Of a stretch of DNA of 64,000 nucleotides, positions 19,277 through 28,123 are shown piece after piece (positions within the stretch are counted from its first letter, which is position 1; every line of letters begins with the position of its first letter). The notes under the pieces are model-generated. The model was not told where the DNA came from. It searched no databases and saw only the letters and a list, made by a program, of their open reading frames with translations. This stretch comes from Lactobacillus sp. W8174. Lineage in GTDB: Bacteria > Bacillota > Bacilli > Lactobacillales > Lactobacillaceae. Made by a program: the position numbers and the translations under genes. The stretch is from the NCBI RefSeq assembly GCF_016100975.1, contig NZ_JACFRN010000001.1:434001-498000 (forward strand), in the 5' to 3' direction.

Positions 19277-21057
19277 TGATCTTTCTTGATAATTCTTTGA
19301 CCGGTCTTATTAACATCAACTGGGTGATGTATTTCCTTTTTTGGTGCATCATTTTTACTATTTCTCTTTTGCATTGCCCGATGCCGGTTTTGGTTTACTT
19401 CCATTACTACCGGCAAAACTACTGGCCGTCTATTTGTTTTGCGATAAAGAAACTTTTCCAAATCATTGCGTACATCTTGTTTAATCTCTGTCCAGTCAAA
19501 TTTTTTGTGCTCGAAATTATTATTGATTGTCTTTTTAATCAGCTCAATGCTGTCACGCATTAATTGCTGATTGGCCTTAATATATACAAACCCTCTACTG
19601 GTAACCTGAGGCTGAGCAATAATTTTTTTCTTGCGCCGATCAATAGTCACGACTGCAATAAAGATGCCATCATCGGACAAAACTTCGCGATCGCGTAAAA
19701 CAATATTACCGACATCGCCAATGCCGGAACCATCAATCATGGTGTCCTCTCCGGGAACAGGATCTGTCAAATAAAGTCGTTTTTGATTAAAGTCATAACT
19801 TAAGCAATCACCATTTTTAGTGATAAAAATATCATCTTTTTTGAGTCCTGCCCTGATTGCCAAATCTTTGTGAATTTCCAGTAATCGATATTCGCCAATT
19901 ACCGGTATTAAAAATTGTGGCTTTATAATGTCAATAAGCAGTTGTAAATCACGGCCCGTCGCATGTCCACTAGTATGTTTTGCTTTACCTAGTTGAATTA
20001 CAGTACCACCAGCGCGGTAAACCATATCACTAGTTTGAGCTACAATAGTCTCTACTGCGTGAGAAGGCGTTGTGGCAATGAAAACCAAGTCTCCCTTATG
20101 AATTGTAATCATACTGTGACGTTTTTTGGCCATCTTTTGTAAAGAATTTAAAGGCTCACCCATTTGACCGGTTTCAAGAATAACCGTTTTTTCATCAGGA
20201 GTCTCTTTTAAATCTTTAACGCGCATCAACAAGCCTTTAGGAACATTCAAATAGCCAAGATTCATAGCGGTGCGGACTATTTTGGCCAAATCCCTGCCCG
20301 TCAACAAAACATGTCTGCCAGTTTTATTAGCGGCATTTAGCACTTCCTGAATTCTAATCAGGTTAGAGGCTTTGGCAGCGACGATTACTCTGCCCTTGGC
20401 ATTACGAAAAACATTTGTGACGTAATCGCCAATCTCCTGCTCGGCAACATTGGGCAAGGATGCCTCTGCATTTGAGGAGTCACTTAAAAGTGCCAAAACT
20501 TTCTTTTGTCCAATTTCTGCCAATCTGTCTAAATCCGTCCGGTATTTAGGGGCTGCTGAAGGATCAAACTTAAAGTCTCCAGTATAAACAACCTCTCCTG
20601 CAGGAGTATGTACATCTATTCCCAATGAATCAGGAATAGAATGAGTGGTCGGGAAAAATGAAATATTGGCATTTTTGAAATCAATCTCTGTTTCCGCATC
20701 AATAACATGAAAAAGATTGTTTTTACAACGCTTATTCTCCCTTTTAACTGTTATTTTTGCCAGTTCGATTGTGAGTTGTGACCCAAAAACAGGTATATCA
20801 TACTTTCTTAAAATATAAGGCAAAGCTCCTATCGAATCAGCGTGTCCGTGTGTCAAAAAGATGCCGACCACCTGATCACCATATTGCTCAAAAAAGTCCA
20901 GATCCGGAATAACCAGATCAATTCCAAACAATGTGCTGTCAGGATATTTAAGACCAGCATCAAGAACAAAAATTTCATCATTAACTTGAACAGCGAACAT
21001 GTCTTTTCCTTGTTCACGAACGCCGCTCAAAATCATAATTTTAACTTGATCAGTCAT
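19273..21057 (-). CDS. rnjB: Ribonuclease J2 (degenerate metal site)
   Basis: This is a beta-CASP metallo-beta-lactamase nuclease of the RNase J family, 594 residues. The metal motif is HGHADS (H70, H72, D74, S75), where active J1 enzymes have HGHEDH. Another ligand is lost in PVIGEYR, where J1 has PVHGEYR. These substitutions match B. subtilis RNase J2, which has little activity alone and works in a complex with J1. The beta-CASP region contains SDSSNAEA and SGHATGRDLQLL. The basic C-terminus (KKEIHHPVDVNKTGQRIIKK) may bind RNA. It has a promoter at 21137-21164 and is coupled to the TPR-like gene downstream. The paralogue rnjA is at 32798-34477. Confidence 0.93.
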   Translation of the reverse strand: MTDQVKIMILSGVREQGKDMFAVQVNDEIFVLDAGLKYPDSTLFGIDLVIPDLDFFEQYGDQVVGIFLTHGHADSIGALPYILRKYDIPVFGSQLTIELAKITVKRENKRCKNNLFHVIDAETEIDFKNANISFFPTTHSIPDSLGIDVHTPAGEVVYTGDFKFDPSAAPKYRTDLDRLAEIGQKKVLALLSDSSNAEASLPNVAEQEIGDYVTNVFRNAKGRVIVAAKASNLIRIQEVLNAANKTGRHVLLTGRDLAKIVRTAMNLGYLNVPKGLLMRVKDLKETPDEKTVILETGQMGEPLNSLQKMAKKRHSMITIHKGDLVFIATTPSHAVETIVAQTSDMVYRAGGTVIQLGKAKHTSGHATGRDLQLLIDIIKPQFLIPVIGEYRLLEIHKDLAIRAGLKKDDIFITKNGDCLSYDFNQKRLYLTDPVPGEDTMIDGSGIGDVGNIVLRDREVLSDDGIFIAVVTIDRRKKKIIAQPQVTSRGFVYIKANQQLMRDSIELIKKTINNNFEHKKFDWTEIKQDVRNDLEKFLYRKTNRRPVVLPVVMEVNQNRHRAMQKRNSKNDAPKKEIHHPVDVNKTGQRIIKKDQ

Positions 21058-21136
21058 TATATTTCCTTTTCTTTAATTTGCTATTCAGTTGTTATTTATG
21101 GATCATGTGATCACAACGTAAAAAGTATCTTTTTTT

Positions 21137-21164
21137 ATTCTAGCATAAAAAGGTATTTTGACAA
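21137..21164 (-). promoter_or_regulatory. rnjB promoter
   Basis: TTGTCA (21159-21164) and TAGAAT (21137-21142) lie 16 bases apart on the minus strand, with a TGn extension before the -10. It lies between the rpsO terminator and rnjB. Confidence 0.65.
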
Positions 21165-21168
21165 AAAT

Positions 21169-21203
21169 AAAAAAGCCGATTCCTAATTTGAACCAGCTTT
21201 TTT
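21169..21203 (-). terminator. rpsO terminator
   Basis: The minus strand forms AAAAAAGCTGGTTC / GAATCGGCTTTTTT with two G-U pairs and a seven-base loop, starting 14 bases after the rpsO stop. Confidence 0.85.
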
Positions 21204-21217
21204 GACATTTCAATTAA

Positions 21218-21487
21218 TTAACGACGCAAACCTAGCTTCTTGATTAATTCACGGTAACGATTAATATCCTTATTTTGTAAATAACGAAGTAAGTTACGAC
21301 GGTGACCTATTTTCTTCAACAAACCAACATAAGAATGATGATCGTGTGAATGATTCCTCATATGTTCAGTCAGGTTGTTAATATCTGTAGTCAAGATGGC
21401 TACTTGAACCTCAGTTGAACCTGTATCACCTTCGTGAGTCGCAAATTTTTGAATTATTTCATCTTTTTCTGCTTTTGAAATTGCCAT
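21218..21487 (-). CDS. rpsO: 30S ribosomal protein S15
   Basis: S15 is a primary binder of 16S rRNA (h20/h22 junction) in the small subunit. The 89-residue product has the canonical [20 protein letters not shown] start, the TGSTEVQ loop, the [22 protein letters not shown]-binding segment and a [11 protein letters not shown] end. The ATG at 21487 follows AGGTGAAAATAAT; 13 more open codons upstream belong to the leader. The leader has self-complementary repeats that fit the autoregulation known for this protein. Confidence 0.98.
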   Translation of the reverse strand: MAISKAEKDEIIQKFATHEGDTGSTEVQVAILTTDINNLTEHMRNHSHDHHSYVGLLKKIGHRRNLLRYLQNKDINRYRELIKKLGLRR

Positions 21488-21575
21488 ATTATTTTCACCT
21501 TTCACTAGAATAATTGCCGTTAACAACGTTAACCGTCAGGTGTGAGCGCGCAAACAGCGTTAACGGTTCACAACA
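21488..21575 (-). promoter_or_regulatory. Repeat-rich rpsO leader, probable S15 autoregulatory RNA
   Basis: The rpsO leader holds three GTTAAC hexamers, each self-complementary (around 21519-21524, 21528-21533 and 21559-21564). The outer pair extends to an 8-bp stem (CCGTTAAC with GTTAACGG), and the inner copies allow competing stems or a pseudoknot close to the ribosome binding site. S15 mRNA leaders in Bacillus-group bacteria are known to bind S15 for feedback control. The assignment here rests on position and foldability, not on a matched consensus. Confidence 0.5.
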
Positions 21576-21580
21576 ATAGT

Positions 21581-21609
21581 ATAATACAGACAATTTTTTT
21601 AAAAAGCAA
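21581..21609 (-). promoter_or_regulatory. rpsO promoter
   Basis: Reading leftward, TTGCTT (21604-21609), a 17-base spacer and TATTAT (21581-21586). It is back to back with the rpsT promoter, whose -35 begins 13 bases to the right. Confidence 0.55.
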
Positions 21610-21621
21610 GTATTATTTATC

Positions 21622-21650
21622 TTGCATCTACAATTATCTTTCAGTATAAT
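21622..21650 (+). promoter_or_regulatory. rpsT promoter
   Basis: TTGCAT (21622-21627), a 17-base spacer and a consensus TATAAT (21645-21650), 37 bases upstream of the rpsT start. Confidence 0.75.
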
Positions 21651-21687
21651 CTATAAAGTAGAATTACGATCAATGGAGGTGAAATTT

Positions 21688-21939
21688 ATGCCACAAATTA
21701 AATCAGCTATTAAGCGTGTTAAGACTCAAGATGCTACAAGAAAGCGCAATGCTGCTCAAATGAATCAGTTAAGAACTGCTGTTAAAAAGTTCAAGACTGC
21801 TCAAGCTGCTGGTGCTGATAACGCCTCCGAATTACACGTAGCTGCTGCTCGTGCATTAGATAAAGCTGCTTCTAAAGGTCTTATTCATAAGAATAAAGCT
21901 AACCGTGATAAGAGCCGTTTAGCAAAACTTGCAAAATAA
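21688..21939 (+). CDS. rpsT: 30S ribosomal protein S20
   Basis: S20 binds the 5' domain and helix 44 of 16S rRNA. The 83-residue product starts [21 protein letters not shown]. It continues with the Ala/Lys-rich helices typical of the family ([40 protein letters not shown]). The ATG at 21688 has a strong GGAGGTGAAATTT; earlier in-frame starts belong to the promoter region. It is a single-gene unit with its own promoter and terminator, divergent from rpsO. Confidence 0.98.
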   Translation: MPQIKSAIKRVKTQDATRKRNAAQMNQLRTAVKKFKTAQAAGADNASELHVAAARALDKAASKGLIHKNKANRDKSRLAKLAK

Positions 21940-21961
21940 TGATCTTGCTTAATTAATAATC

Positions 21962-21995
21962 AAAAAGACAGAAATGAAATCATTTCTGTCTTTTT
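21962..21995. terminator. Bidirectional terminator between rpsT and holA
   Basis: A 16-bp perfect stem AAAAAGACAGAAATGA / TCATTTCTGTCTTTTT with a two-base nominal loop lies between the convergent stops at 21939 and 22008. Confidence 0.93.
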
Positions 21996-22007
21996 ATTTA
22001 CATAAAT

Positions 22008-22994
22008 TTATACACTGAGAATAAATAGTTTTAAAAAATTGTTTTCTTGGTATTGTCCGCTCTTATAATTAAAATCCAACTTAATTGCTTGTTTTAATAG
22101 TTTTGCTACTTTGTCCAGTGCTAATCTATTTTTAAGAGCTAACTTCACGCGATAAGGATGAACTCCCAAAGTTTGCACAATCTCAGCTTCACTGCGGCCT
22201 CTCTCATTAAGTACCTTAACAATCAAAATCAATTCCAACTGATTTTCAAACACCGCAAGAATCTGTATTGGATTGTTGCCGTTGTGCAGCTGATTACTTA
22301 ATCTTGCCAAAGCTTCTTGATAATTGTTGCTTAAAGCTGAATCCAATATAGCAAAAATATTTTGTGCCAAAGACAAATCAACATTTTTTTCGACTAATTC
22401 AGTCGTGATTTTTCTATTGTTCGCAACCATTTTCAGTTTATTGTAATTACTTAAAACAGTGTCTAGTACTTGATCGCTGCGTTCTAATAAAAGATTCAGA
22501 GCAGAACTCGTAATTTGATACCCTTCCATGGAAATCAAATTTCTGACAGTTTTACCCATTTCAAATGGTCTGATTTTGGTTTCCACCACATTGAAATTTT
22601 TGATAATAAGCTTAGTAATTTTCTTTCGCCGATCAATTTTTTCATATGAGGCAACAATTACTAAAACATCATCCAACTCTGCAATGTTTGCAAAAACATT
22701 CTGCAACTTTGAAATTTGCTTTTGGAATTTTTTAGGAGCTTTTGCAGTTAAAAAAAATGGGTTTTTAATTGTTATTATTTTTTTTTGACTAAAAAGGCTC
22801 GACTCAGTGAGATCAGCAATTAATTCATCTAAGCCATCTGAATCACAATCAACAGAAACTTTTTCATATTCAGAAAATTCTGCTTCATGAATATATGAAT
22901 CAGCAAGATATTCATTTAAGAAAGCATCGTCGCCATTAATCAGCGTATGAGCAATTTTCTTATTAGAACCTTTAAACAAAGAAAGTAATGTCAT
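22008..22994 (-). CDS. holA: DNA polymerase III delta subunit
   Basis: Delta opens the sliding clamp as part of the clamp loader. The 328-residue product matches the YqeN/HolA family: a degenerate AAA+ core with LINGDDAFLNEYLADSYI, a strand with KIITIKNPFFLTAKAPKKF and VLVIVASYEKIDRRKKITK, then the helical collar domain with QILAVFENQLELILIVK and LGVHPYRVKLALKN. There is no functional Walker A, as usual for delta. The ATG overlaps the comEC stop by 4 bases. The comEC-holA order next to rpsT is conserved in Firmicutes. Confidence 0.94.
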   Translation of the reverse strand: MTLLSLFKGSNKKIAHTLINGDDAFLNEYLADSYIHEAEFSEYEKVSVDCDSDGLDELIADLTESSLFSQKKIITIKNPFFLTAKAPKKFQKQISKLQNVFANIAELDDVLVIVASYEKIDRRKKITKLIIKNFNVVETKIRPFEMGKTVRNLISMEGYQITSSALNLLLERSDQVLDTVLSNYNKLKMVANNRKITTELVEKNVDLSLAQNIFAILDSALSNNYQEALARLSNQLHNGNNPIQILAVFENQLELILIVKVLNERGRSEAEIVQTLGVHPYRVKLALKNRLALDKVAKLLKQAIKLDFNYKSGQYQENNFLKLFILSV

Positions 22995-25279
22995 TTTTTA
23001 ATCACCGGTAAAAATCTCTTAAATTTGGGCCTCGTAAAAACACCATAAGTCCAAGTAATCATACCACAGTCTTGGGTCGATGCCCACGGAATATGTTGCT
23101 CCTGCAAAGTTTCAATTGTCTCCATGTGGGGATGACCAAAACGATTTTTGCGACCGGCAGAAATAAAAACTTTTTCTGGATGTAGTGCTTTTAAGAATTC
23201 TTTATTTGAAGCAGTACGACTACCGTGATGACCTAGTTTAAAGTAATCTGCATGCAAAGGATATTGATTTATAATTTCCAGTTCACCTTCTTGACCTAAA
23301 TCGCCAGTAAAAAGCCACCTTTTACCTGCCAATTTAAATGTTAGAGAAAGAGAATCTTCATTTTTGCCTAAACCTGGCTTAAAAGGATAGACAGTCTGAA
23401 AAGATATTTGAGAGTCATTAACTCTATTCCCAGCTAATAATTGTATGATTTGGCTTTTCTTGATTTTACCAATGATCCTTTTTTGAAAAGAAGGATTTTG
23501 TATTAATCCTCGAGCTATATATAATTTTTTTACTTTGATTTGACTCAAAAGTGGTCTCAAATCACCTACATGGTCTGCATCTTGATGCGTAATAAATATC
23601 CCGTTAATTTTGCTTATGCCTTGAGCCTTCAAAAATGGCAACGTAATTTTATTAATTTGAGGGTTTATTTTCTTGCCGTTAAAATTAAGTTTTCCGCCGA
23701 CGTCTATTAAATAAACTTTTCTGAAAAACGGAGTAGAAATAAAAATACTGTCACCTTGACCAACATCAATAAAAGTCACCTGTCCCTGCAACGGAAAATG
23801 AATTGTTAAAAATAGCAATCCATACATCAGTAAAAGGCAGCCTATGATATTCTTTTTTACTTTTTGATTGTCTGGCTTTTCATTTATCCAAATCAATATG
23901 ATAGATGTCAACATTAATAAGAATAGGCATTGCCACCAGTTTATTTTGCCAAATGTTAAAAGACCAATTTTGCTGTTAGAAATTTGTGCAATTGCTTTTT
24001 CTCCTTGTTCAAGTATTCTTTCAAATAAAAAACTGCATTTTGGACTAAAACTAAAGAGAAACAAATTCAAAAAAGTTAAAGGCATTACGACCCAGTTGAA
24101 ATATGGCACAATTAGTAAATTGAAGAAAACGGTTAATAGATTAAATTGAAAAAAATAAAATAGAAGCAAGGGCAATAAAAGACTATTTAAAGAAAATGAC
24201 TGCTTAAATTTAGTCATATGGTTAGTCATTTCCAAACCCAAGGCTAAAATATAGCTTAAAATTGCACCAGTGTTCATCATCAAACGCGGAGCGAAAATTA
24301 AGTGCAAAACAGCAGTTAGACCAAGTAAATCACTCTTGTTAATTTGTAATTTATTTATACTAAGGAGCTGACCTAAAATATAGGTCAAACTTGCTCTGAT
24401 AAAACCAACTTGACCATTACTGAGAAAAATTCCTATAAGTAAAATAATTAAACAAAAAACAAATGTCTCTTCTTGTGTTAATTTTAAAAAATAACAACAT
24501 GTACTGATTAACAGAGTATAAATACCAACATGCAGACCGGAAATACTCAGAATATGAATTACACCAAGGTCACGATAATTATTTAGTATTGATTGAAATC
24601 TTTGACTGGGATTCTCACCTAATATCAGTTCACTACTGAAAAAAGATAAGATTGGTGGCATTTTTTGCAAAAACACTTTTAATTTGAACCGCAAATGATG
24701 TAAATAATTCCAGATGCCACGCTTTTCAATTTTAACTTTATAGTTGGTCAGTTTGACTTCTTGAGTAATATTTTTAAAGCGATAGAACCTTTGCAGATCA
24801 AATTGGCCATAATTAGAAGCAGGTTCAATCGGATTTACATCACCAGACAAATTATAAAGTACAACTTTGTACCCTAATCGTAATTGTTTTATTTGGCTAG
24901 ATTTTATTTTTCCAGAAACTTTTATTTTGCCGTTTGCCACTTGACCATCAACTGTGAACCAATCGTCAAAAATTTCAACCTGGTCAGGATAAAAAACTAT
25001 TACTGTCTTGGGACGGATGGTAAAGTTAGTTTGCTTTTTATCAATGTAAGAAACAAAAAAAGTTATGAAAAGAACGACGAGAGAAAACCATTTTAAAGAA
25101 TTAAACTTATAAAAAAGTAAATATGAAAGATAAGATCCTATTAATAGACAAACGAGCTTTTGCATTAAGGTATTGCACTGGTAGTACAAGAAACTTAAAT
25201 CAACCAGTAATAAAGCTAATACAAGAAAAAAGCCGGGTTTTAGGACATCAAACTTCCAATTGCTCTTTAAGGGCGACAA
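22991..25279 (-). CDS. comEC: DNA internalization channel ComEC/Rec2
   Basis: ComEC forms the channel that carries single-stranded DNA into the cytosol. The roughly 760-residue product has N-terminal membrane helices, an OB-like extracellular domain (about residues 100-190) and the Competence domain with LSISGLHVGIYTLLIS and many helices. A C-terminal metallo-beta-lactamase domain has FIDVGQGDSIFIS, ITHQDADHVGDLRPLL, FTGDLG and KLGHHGSRTASN. All catalytic motifs look intact and I see no frameshift. The start is uncertain: a TTG at 25279 lies eight bases after GGGGAA inside comEA; a TTG at 25294 is possible too. Either choice overlaps comEA by over 30 bases. Confidence 0.93.
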   Translation of the reverse strand: MSPLKSNWKFDVLKPGFFLVLALLLVDLSFLYYQCNTLMQKLVCLLIGSYLSYLLFYKFNSLKWFSLVVLFITFFVSYIDKKQTNFTIRPKTVIVFYPDQVEIFDDWFTVDGQVANGKIKVSGKIKSSQIKQLRLGYKVVLYNLSGDVNPIEPASNYGQFDLQRFYRFKNITQEVKLTNYKVKIEKRGIWNYLHHLRFKLKVFLQKMPPILSFFSSELILGENPSQRFQSILNNYRDLGVIHILSISGLHVGIYTLLISTCCYFLKLTQEETFVFCLIILLIGIFLSNGQVGFIRASLTYILGQLLSINKLQINKSDLLGLTAVLHLIFAPRLMMNTGAILSYILALGLEMTNHMTKFKQSFSLNSLLLPLLLFYFFQFNLLTVFFNLLIVPYFNWVVMPLTFLNLFLFSFSPKCSFLFERILEQGEKAIAQISNSKIGLLTFGKINWWQCLFLLMLTSIILIWINEKPDNQKVKKNIIGCLLLMYGLLFLTIHFPLQGQVTFIDVGQGDSIFISTPFFRKVYLIDVGGKLNFNGKKINPQINKITLPFLKAQGISKINGIFITHQDADHVGDLRPLLSQIKVKKLYIARGLIQNPSFQKRIIGKIKKSQIIQLLAGNRVNDSQISFQTVYPFKPGLGKNEDSLSLTFKLAGKRWLFTGDLGQEGELEIINQYPLHADYFKLGHHGSRTASNKEFLKALHPEKVFISAGRKNRFGHPHMETIETLQEQHIPWASTQDCGMITWTYGVFTRPKFKRFLPVIKK

Positions 25280-25973
25280 AAGTTTTTTCCCCAATTCCAG
25301 ATACTTGTTTAAGTTCCTCTATGGATTTAAATTGACCGTTTTTTTGACGATAAGCAATAATTTGCTGTGCTTTTTTCTCTCCAATACCATTAAGTTGTTG
25401 TAATTGTGCTACATTTGCGGTATTAATATTTACTTTGTTGCTGGCAGTCGTTTGATCAGCTTTGTTATCACTATTTTCAGCAGAAACCGAGCCAGAGGAA
25501 GTAGATGAAACTGACTCTACCACTTGTTCTGCTTTAATTTTTTCACCTTTATAAGGAATATGAATTTTATCCTGGTCTTTTAATATCAAAGCTCGGTTAA
25601 CCCTTTTCAACTGAGCGTTGCTTTTAATACCTCCTGCTGCAGCGATCAGCTCATTTAATCGTGCTCCATTTTTAAGTGTGTACACTCCTTGATGATTAAC
25701 GGCACCTGATATATCACAAGTGACATTTTTGGGCTTAGCTGCAGCGATTTCTTTTGTTTTTGTTTTCTCTGAATTTGTTTTGTCTAACAAATTGTCAGTA
25801 TTGTCTTTTTCACTTTGCAAAAGCTCAGTATTTTCATCGTCAAAATCATTAATATTTTCATTAGATTCCGATTTTTTTATTTCAAACACAAAAACAACCA
25901 TTAAACATGCTAATCCAATGAAAAAATACGTTTTATGCTTATCAATAAAAGTTTTTAATTTTTCCCAATCCAT
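25248..25973 (-). CDS. comEA: DNA receptor ComEA
   Basis: ComEA is a membrane-anchored protein that binds double-stranded DNA at the surface and hands it to ComEC. The 241-residue product has an N-terminal anchor (about residues 15-32, TYFFIGLACLMVVFVF) and an acidic, Asn/Glu/Lys-rich linker. An SLBB domain follows (VTCDISGAVNHQGVYTLKNG, then LIAAAGGI), then a Ser-rich spacer and a C-terminal helix-hairpin-helix pair (VNINTANVAQLQQLNGIGEKKA, then IEELKQVSGIGEKT). The ATG at 25973 has AGGAGTTGAAAAC; an upstream extension of 23 codons would run back toward a terminator. It overlaps comEC. Confidence 0.95.
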   Translation of the reverse strand: MDWEKLKTFIDKHKTYFFIGLACLMVVFVFEIKKSESNENINDFDDENTELLQSEKDNTDNLLDKTNSEKTKTKEIAAAKPKNVTCDISGAVNHQGVYTLKNGARLNELIAAAGGIKSNAQLKRVNRALILKDQDKIHIPYKGEKIKAEQVVESVSSTSSGSVSAENSDNKADQTTASNKVNINTANVAQLQQLNGIGEKKAQQIIAYRQKNGQFKSIEELKQVSGIGEKTFVALKEQLEV

Positions 25974-26000
25974 GTTTTCAACTCCTATTTTTAAGTACGT

Positions 26001-26030
26001 AAAAAAGCCCAAAAACATTTGGACTTTTTT
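26001..26030 (-). terminator. Terminator after the SepM-like protease gene
   Basis: On the minus strand, AAAAAAGTCCAAA and TTTGGGCTTTTTT pair around a TGTT loop, right after the protease gene and before comEA. This would separate comEA/comEC/holA from the upstream operon unless read through. Confidence 0.8.
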
Positions 26031-26038
26031 GATATTTA

Positions 26039-27085
26039 TCAATAATTTTTTTGTAAATAATGGAGTGCATCCTCAAACGTGCGCACAGGAACAATTTTCA
26101 TCTTTGTTCCAATTTGCTTGGCCGTCTTTTTAGCAAGCAGATAATTACTTGCACTTTTTTTCATTCCTGCCGTATCAGTAGGTGCAAAAAAGACCTCAGC
26201 ACCAGCACGATCAGCAGCCACAACTTTTTTATCAACGCCACCAATCATACCCACTTTGCCTGATGGACTGATTGTTCCAGTTCCAGCAATCTTATGGCCT
26301 TTAGCTAGGTGCTTGCCTGAAAATACTTCATAACTAGTCAAAGTGAACATTAATCCGGCTGATGGTCCCCCTATTGCACCGGCGTTAATTGTAACTTTTG
26401 GCTTTGTCTCAACCTGTATATGTTCTACCAGCTGTATTCCAATGCCAGGTTTGCCTGTTCCCTCAACCTTAACAATTTTTCCTTTAAAATTGATCTTTTT
26501 CTGTTCTCGCAAGACATTAATTTCCGTTTTAGAGCCTATTCTCTTTTTTTGAAAATAACTGATCATTTCTTCTGTAGAGTGAAATTGATGACCGTCAGCG
26601 CCTAAGACAGTATCTCCTACTTGCAATTTGCCATTAAAGCTTGAACCTTTTTGCACCTGCATAACGTAAACACCTTTATAGTGGAGTTTAGGCTTTAGTC
26701 CCGCCTTTTTGGCCGCATAATAAATTGCATTTTGTTGACTAGTTTGCATATACCAATTTTGTAATTCTTGGTATTGACTGCTGTTTGAACCACCCAACAA
26801 CTCAGTTTTTGGAATACGACTAGCATGCTTTTGAGTAAAACTGAAAAGATATTCCCATACTGTTGCCGGCTGACTTGTTTCACTGACTGTCACTAAATAA
26901 AAATTACTTGGCGGCTTAACCTTACTTTTTACAAATTGACCAATTGAAACAGCACTGCCTGGCATTTCAATATAATAATTGGTTGGCCAGTTTAAGCCAA
27001 TAAAAACCAGAAAAAATGCCAAAATAATAAATAGCCATTTTCGAGCTTTTGAAAACTTCTTGAGTGGTTTCTTTTCATTATTCAT
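26039..27085 (-). CDS. SepM/YlbL-type PDZ-Lon membrane serine protease
   Basis: This 348-residue protein has an N-terminal anchor (residues 16-33) followed by an extracellular part. The PDZ-like domain (about 135-200) contains GVYVMQVQKGSSF and LQVGDTVLGADG. The C-terminal Lon protease domain contains the catalytic Ser242 in GGPSAGLMF and Lys287 in GGVDKKVVAA. In streptococci, SepM of this family trims the competence pheromone; in Bacillus, YlbL has a role after DNA damage. The substrate here is unknown, and no pheromone gene is seen in the window. It overlaps coaD by 8 bases, in the conserved rsmD-coaD-sepM/ylbL order. Confidence 0.9.
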   Translation of the reverse strand: MNNEKKPLKKFSKARKWLFIILAFFLVFIGLNWPTNYYIEMPGSAVSIGQFVKSKVKPPSNFYLVTVSETSQPATVWEYLFSFTQKHASRIPKTELLGGSNSSQYQELQNWYMQTSQQNAIYYAAKKAGLKPKLHYKGVYVMQVQKGSSFNGKLQVGDTVLGADGHQFHSTEEMISYFQKKRIGSKTEINVLREQKKINFKGKIVKVEGTGKPGIGIQLVEHIQVETKPKVTINAGAIGGPSAGLMFTLTSYEVFSGKHLAKGHKIAGTGTISPSGKVGMIGGVDKKVVAADRAGAEVFFAPTDTAGMKKSASNYLLAKKTAKQIGTKMKIVPVRTFEDALHYLQKNY

Positions 27086-27572
27086 GTTTGTTATAACCTA
27101 TTTTTTCTTTTAAAGCCTGTGCTGCTTTAGTCGGCAAAAAACTAGCAAAATCACCATTAAACTGCGCAATTTCTTTTATAATACTTGAGGCAACAAAGCT
27201 ATTTTCTGGCTCAGTAAAAAGCAAAACGGTACTTATGTCACTAGCCATTTTTTTATTCATTTCTGCAATCTGCTGTTCGAATAAAAAGTCTGTAGTATTT
27301 CTTACGCCACGTACAATTGTATTTGCTCTTAAATCGCGTGCAACATTAACAGTAAGCTGGTCAGGCTTTAGCAGCACTTGAACATTTTTCAGATCTTTGA
27401 CGGCATCATTAATCAAGTCTTCTCTTTCTTCATTTGTGAAAAGATATTTTTTTGCCGTATTGACCATGACCACTACGTAAACTTTATCAAATATCGCAGC
27501 AGCCTGATTAATTATATCAACGTGACCGTTAGTGATGGGATCAAAACTCCCAGGAAATATTGCTACACTCAT
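27078..27572 (-). CDS. coaD: Phosphopantetheine adenylyltransferase
   Basis: CoaD makes dephospho-CoA from 4'-phosphopantetheine and ATP, the fourth step of CoA synthesis. The 164-residue product has the nucleotidyltransferase start MSVAIFPGSFDPITNGHVD with the TNGH motif (usual HxGH/TxGH). RANTIVRGVRNTTDF and the C-terminal ENSFVASSIIKE (ISSTxI-like nucleotide-binding motif) follow. It shares one base with rsmD and overlaps the protease gene by 8 bases, so it is tightly operonic. Confidence 0.97.
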   Translation of the reverse strand: MSVAIFPGSFDPITNGHVDIINQAAAIFDKVYVVVMVNTAKKYLFTNEEREDLINDAVKDLKNVQVLLKPDQLTVNVARDLRANTIVRGVRNTTDFLFEQQIAEMNKKMASDISTVLLFTEPENSFVASSIIKEIAQFNGDFASFLPTKAAQALKEKIGYNKHE

Positions 27573-28123
27573 TAGTATTCCTTTCGATAAAAACGAACGA
27601 TGGTTTTACCCAGGTGCTTTTCTTTAATTAGCTGAAAATTACTGCTTGTTTTTAAAGCCGTTTGATCATCAGTTTCAGCCACTACTACTGCCCCATTATT
27701 CAATAACTCAAGGTCAACCATTTTTGCCATATCCGCCGCAATTTTTTGCTTGGCATAAGGTGGGTCTAAGAAAACAAGATCAAATTTCTGCTTTTCTTTG
27801 GCAAATTTACTTAAAGCTGCATTACTCGGCATTTTATAGACTGCAAAACGTTCAGGCTCCTTTGTTAAAGCCACATTCTTGCGAATAACATTAACAGCCT
27901 GATAATTAATGTCAACTATAACTGCGTGAGAGCATCCCCGAGAAACAGCCTCAATTGCCAGAGCGCCACTTCCCCCATATAGATCTAAAACTGCTCCACC
28001 GTTAAAAAATTGACCTAACGAATTAAACAGAGATTCTTTAACCTTGTCACTTGTTGGTCTTGTAATTTGGCTTTTAAGAGTAAATAAATTGCGTTTAGCA
28101 TACTTTCCGGAAATAATTCTCAT
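27572..28123 (-). CDS. rsmD: 16S rRNA (guanine966-N2)-methyltransferase RsmD
   Basis: RsmD methylates G966 of 16S rRNA on assembled 30S particles. The 183-residue product begins MRIISGKYAKRNL and carries RPTSDKVKESLFN. The SAM-binding VLDLYGGSGALAIEAVSRG (family LDLFAGSGALG) and the catalytic DPPY in FDLVFLDPPYAK complete the set. It overlaps ylbG by 4 bases upstream and is coupled to coaD downstream; ylbG-rsmD-coaD is the standard Firmicute order. Confidence 0.96.
   Translation of the reverse strand: MRIISGKYAKRNLFTLKSQITRPTSDKVKESLFNSLGQFFNGGAVLDLYGGSGALAIEAVSRGCSHAVIVDINYQAVNVIRKNVALTKEPERFAVYKMPSNAALSKFAKEKQKFDLVFLDPPYAKQKIAADMAKMVDLELLNNGAVVVAETDDQTALKTSSNFQLIKEKHLGKTIVRFYRKEY

Noticed and set aside
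25720-26133. A 137-codon plus-strand frame opposite comEA and its terminator
   Set aside because: It crosses the comEA start and a terminator and has no motif or start signals.
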